Origin: JAJZXY01 sp046706185
GTDB lineage: Archaea; Thermoplasmatota; Thermoplasmata; Sysuiplasmatales; Sysuiplasmataceae
Direction: 5' to 3'
Assembly (NCBI GenBank): GCA_046706185.1
Contig: JBJKPR010000062.1
Location: forward strand, 1 to 64,000
Length of the DNA stretch: 64,000 nucleotides
Position 1 is the first letter of the stretch. Every line of letters begins with the position of its first letter. Below, in pieces: positions 63,284 through 64,000 of this stretch. A program made the position numbers and the translations under genes. The notes beneath the pieces are model-generated. The model made no database searches. It was not told the DNA's origin and saw only the letters and a program-made list of their open reading frames with translations.

Positions 63284-63356
63284 GGGTCCGTGGGGTAGCT
63301 TGGTATCCTTCCAGCTTGGGGTGCTGGTGACTCCAGTTCAAATCTGGACGGACCCA
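63284..63356 (+). tRNA. tRNA-Pro(GGG)
   Basis: 73 bases without intron. Acceptor GGGTCCG/CGGACCC with A73, anticodon stem CCAGC/GCTGG, loop TTGGGGT with anticodon GGG, T-arm CTCCAGTTCAAATCTGGA. CCA is not encoded. It lies 20 bases after rpoN and may share its transcript. Confidence 0.93.
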
Positions 63357-63487
63357 CAGGCGCCCTCAGCCCGCGTCTCTGTGGGGCGGCGGCGAACCTG
63401 GGGGGATCTTCCCCCCGTACTGCCGGGGCACCAACCGCTTATATGGGTGCAGAGCGATTCTTTCATCCAGTCCGGCAGGTAACCAAA

Positions 63488-64000
63488 TTGGGCGGCAACA
63501 ACTGGTGGGAGCTGGCAGAATTCGGTACATACCACCACACGGACGCAGAAGGGTCGATAAAGACAAGGCAAAGGGTTGCCCGCCTGTTCATACAGGCATT
63601 CGACTATCTTGATGAAATTGAGTTCATTCCGAGCAGGGTGCTGGACGCGGGGTGTGGGCTCGGGTTCGTGTCAGCGCTGCTCTGCCGTAGGTTCCCTTCG
63701 GCGAATGTCCTGGCGGTCGATAATTTTGGAAGTGAGAGCCTTACAGGCTCCAGCATCAGGTTGGCAGAGGAGAATATGCGCAGCCTTGGCTGCCACAAGC
63801 AGGTCACTTTTCTCAGCCATGAACTGGTCCCGCTTCCATTCGGCGATAGTGTCTTCGACACTGTGGTGACAAGCCTGGTATATCACAACCTTGGCGACTC
63901 AGTGCGAGATGGAATTGAGGAGCTGAAAAGGGTGCTTATGCCGGGGGGAATCATGCTTTTTGGTGACCTGATGTTCAAGGGGTCGTTTGACTCATACCTG
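63488..64000 (+). CDS. Class I SAM-dependent methyltransferase (3' end outside window)
   Basis: Open frame to the right edge, at least 171 residues. From TTG 63488 it reads LGGNNWWELAEFGTYHHTD, then motif I VLDAGCGLGFVSALL, VLAVDNFGSES and VFDTVVTSLVYHNLGD, and VLMPGGIMLFGDL. AGGT lies seven bases before the TTG; an in-frame ATG at 63443 sits inside a CTTATAT box and is therefore less likely. Substrate unknown. Confidence 0.8.
   Translation, partial: MGGNNWWELAEFGTYHHTDAEGSIKTRQRVARLFIQAFDYLDEIEFIPSRVLDAGCGLGFVSALLCRRFPSANVLAVDNFGSESLTGSSIRLAEENMRSLGCHKQVTFLSHELVPLPFGDSVFDTVVTSLVYHNLGDSVRDGIEELKRVLMPGGIMLFGDLMFKGSFDSYL

Noticed and set aside
1..64000. CRISPR arrays, rRNA genes, transposases
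   Set aside because: No regularly spaced repeats, rRNA signatures or DDE-type transposase motifs were seen.

Overview
The window looks like a chromosomal segment of an archaeon. It carries the archaeal ribosomal proteins S19e, L39e, L31e, S6e, L18e and uS15, the factors aIF6 and aIF2-gamma, a PDCD5-family protein, Rpb10 (RpoN), Kae1, CTP-dependent riboflavin kinase, archaeal-type LeuRS/PheS/TrpS and a RecJ-like DHH nuclease beside uS15. Many genes start at or just after the expected transcription start behind TTTATA-like boxes (leaderless), one tRNA has an intron at position 37/38, and TTG/GTG starts are common. GC is moderate. The gene content (fused ETF beta-alpha, class II fumarase, GTP cyclohydrolase I, cyclic-2,3-diphosphoglycerate synthetase-like protein, stand-alone AAA_assoc_C protein) fits Thermoplasmatota best, but this placement is inference. 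No rRNA, CRISPR array or recognisable transposase is present.

Layout. 1-1.1 kb: a small membrane protein and a gene-poor stretch with a perfect inverted repeat. 1.1-3.5 kb (minus): thiolase behind a CcrM-like adenine methyltransferase. 3.6-8.5 kb: a polytopic GT-C-like membrane protein, then a divergent phosphate module, a transporter fused to a DUF47 domain facing an AbrB-PhoU regulator. 8.5-16.6 kb: isoaspartyl peptidase, FNR-like reductase, fumarase, nitroreductase, LeuRS and an alpha/beta hydrolase. 16.8-18.8 kb: the S19e-PDCD5-L39e-L31e-aIF6 operon. 19-25 kb: Zn-ribbon and CBS proteins, a pterin cluster (FolK, FolB, pteridine-reductase-like SDR, FolE) and a Rieske protein with fused ETF. 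25-26.4 kb: an AT-rich orphan membrane protein between a tRNA-Val and a short copy of that tRNA's 3' edge. 26.5-36.4 kb: methyltransferase, HExxH protein, Kae1, RecJ-like, uS15, M1 aminopeptidase, ADP-forming acyl-CoA synthetase. 36.4-46.2 kb: NCS1 permease, S6e-aIF2gamma-PIN-RibK, PurS-PurL-PurQ, MFS and MarC proteins. 46.3-58.3 kb: TrmI, a P-loop kinase-like protein, cDPG synthetase-like protein, 2-oxoacid:ferredoxin oxidoreductase, HAD hydrolase, PheS and TrpS.

The outstanding feature is at 58.4-60.5 kb: a compact four-gene plus-strand operon encoding an E1-like activating enzyme, a ubiquitin-like protein that ends in a bare Gly-Gly, an E2-like conjugating enzyme (HPN motif plus Cys) and a JAMM/Rpn11-like isopeptidase. 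The stop and start codons are 1 to 22 nt apart or overlap. Together they specify a complete activate-conjugate-deconjugate cycle with no RING protein nearby. It sits among housekeeping genes (TrpS/PheS on one side, an endonuclease-IV-like gene and the L18e-L13-S9-RpoN operon on the other), not in a defence island. The window ends with tRNA-Pro and a truncated methyltransferase.
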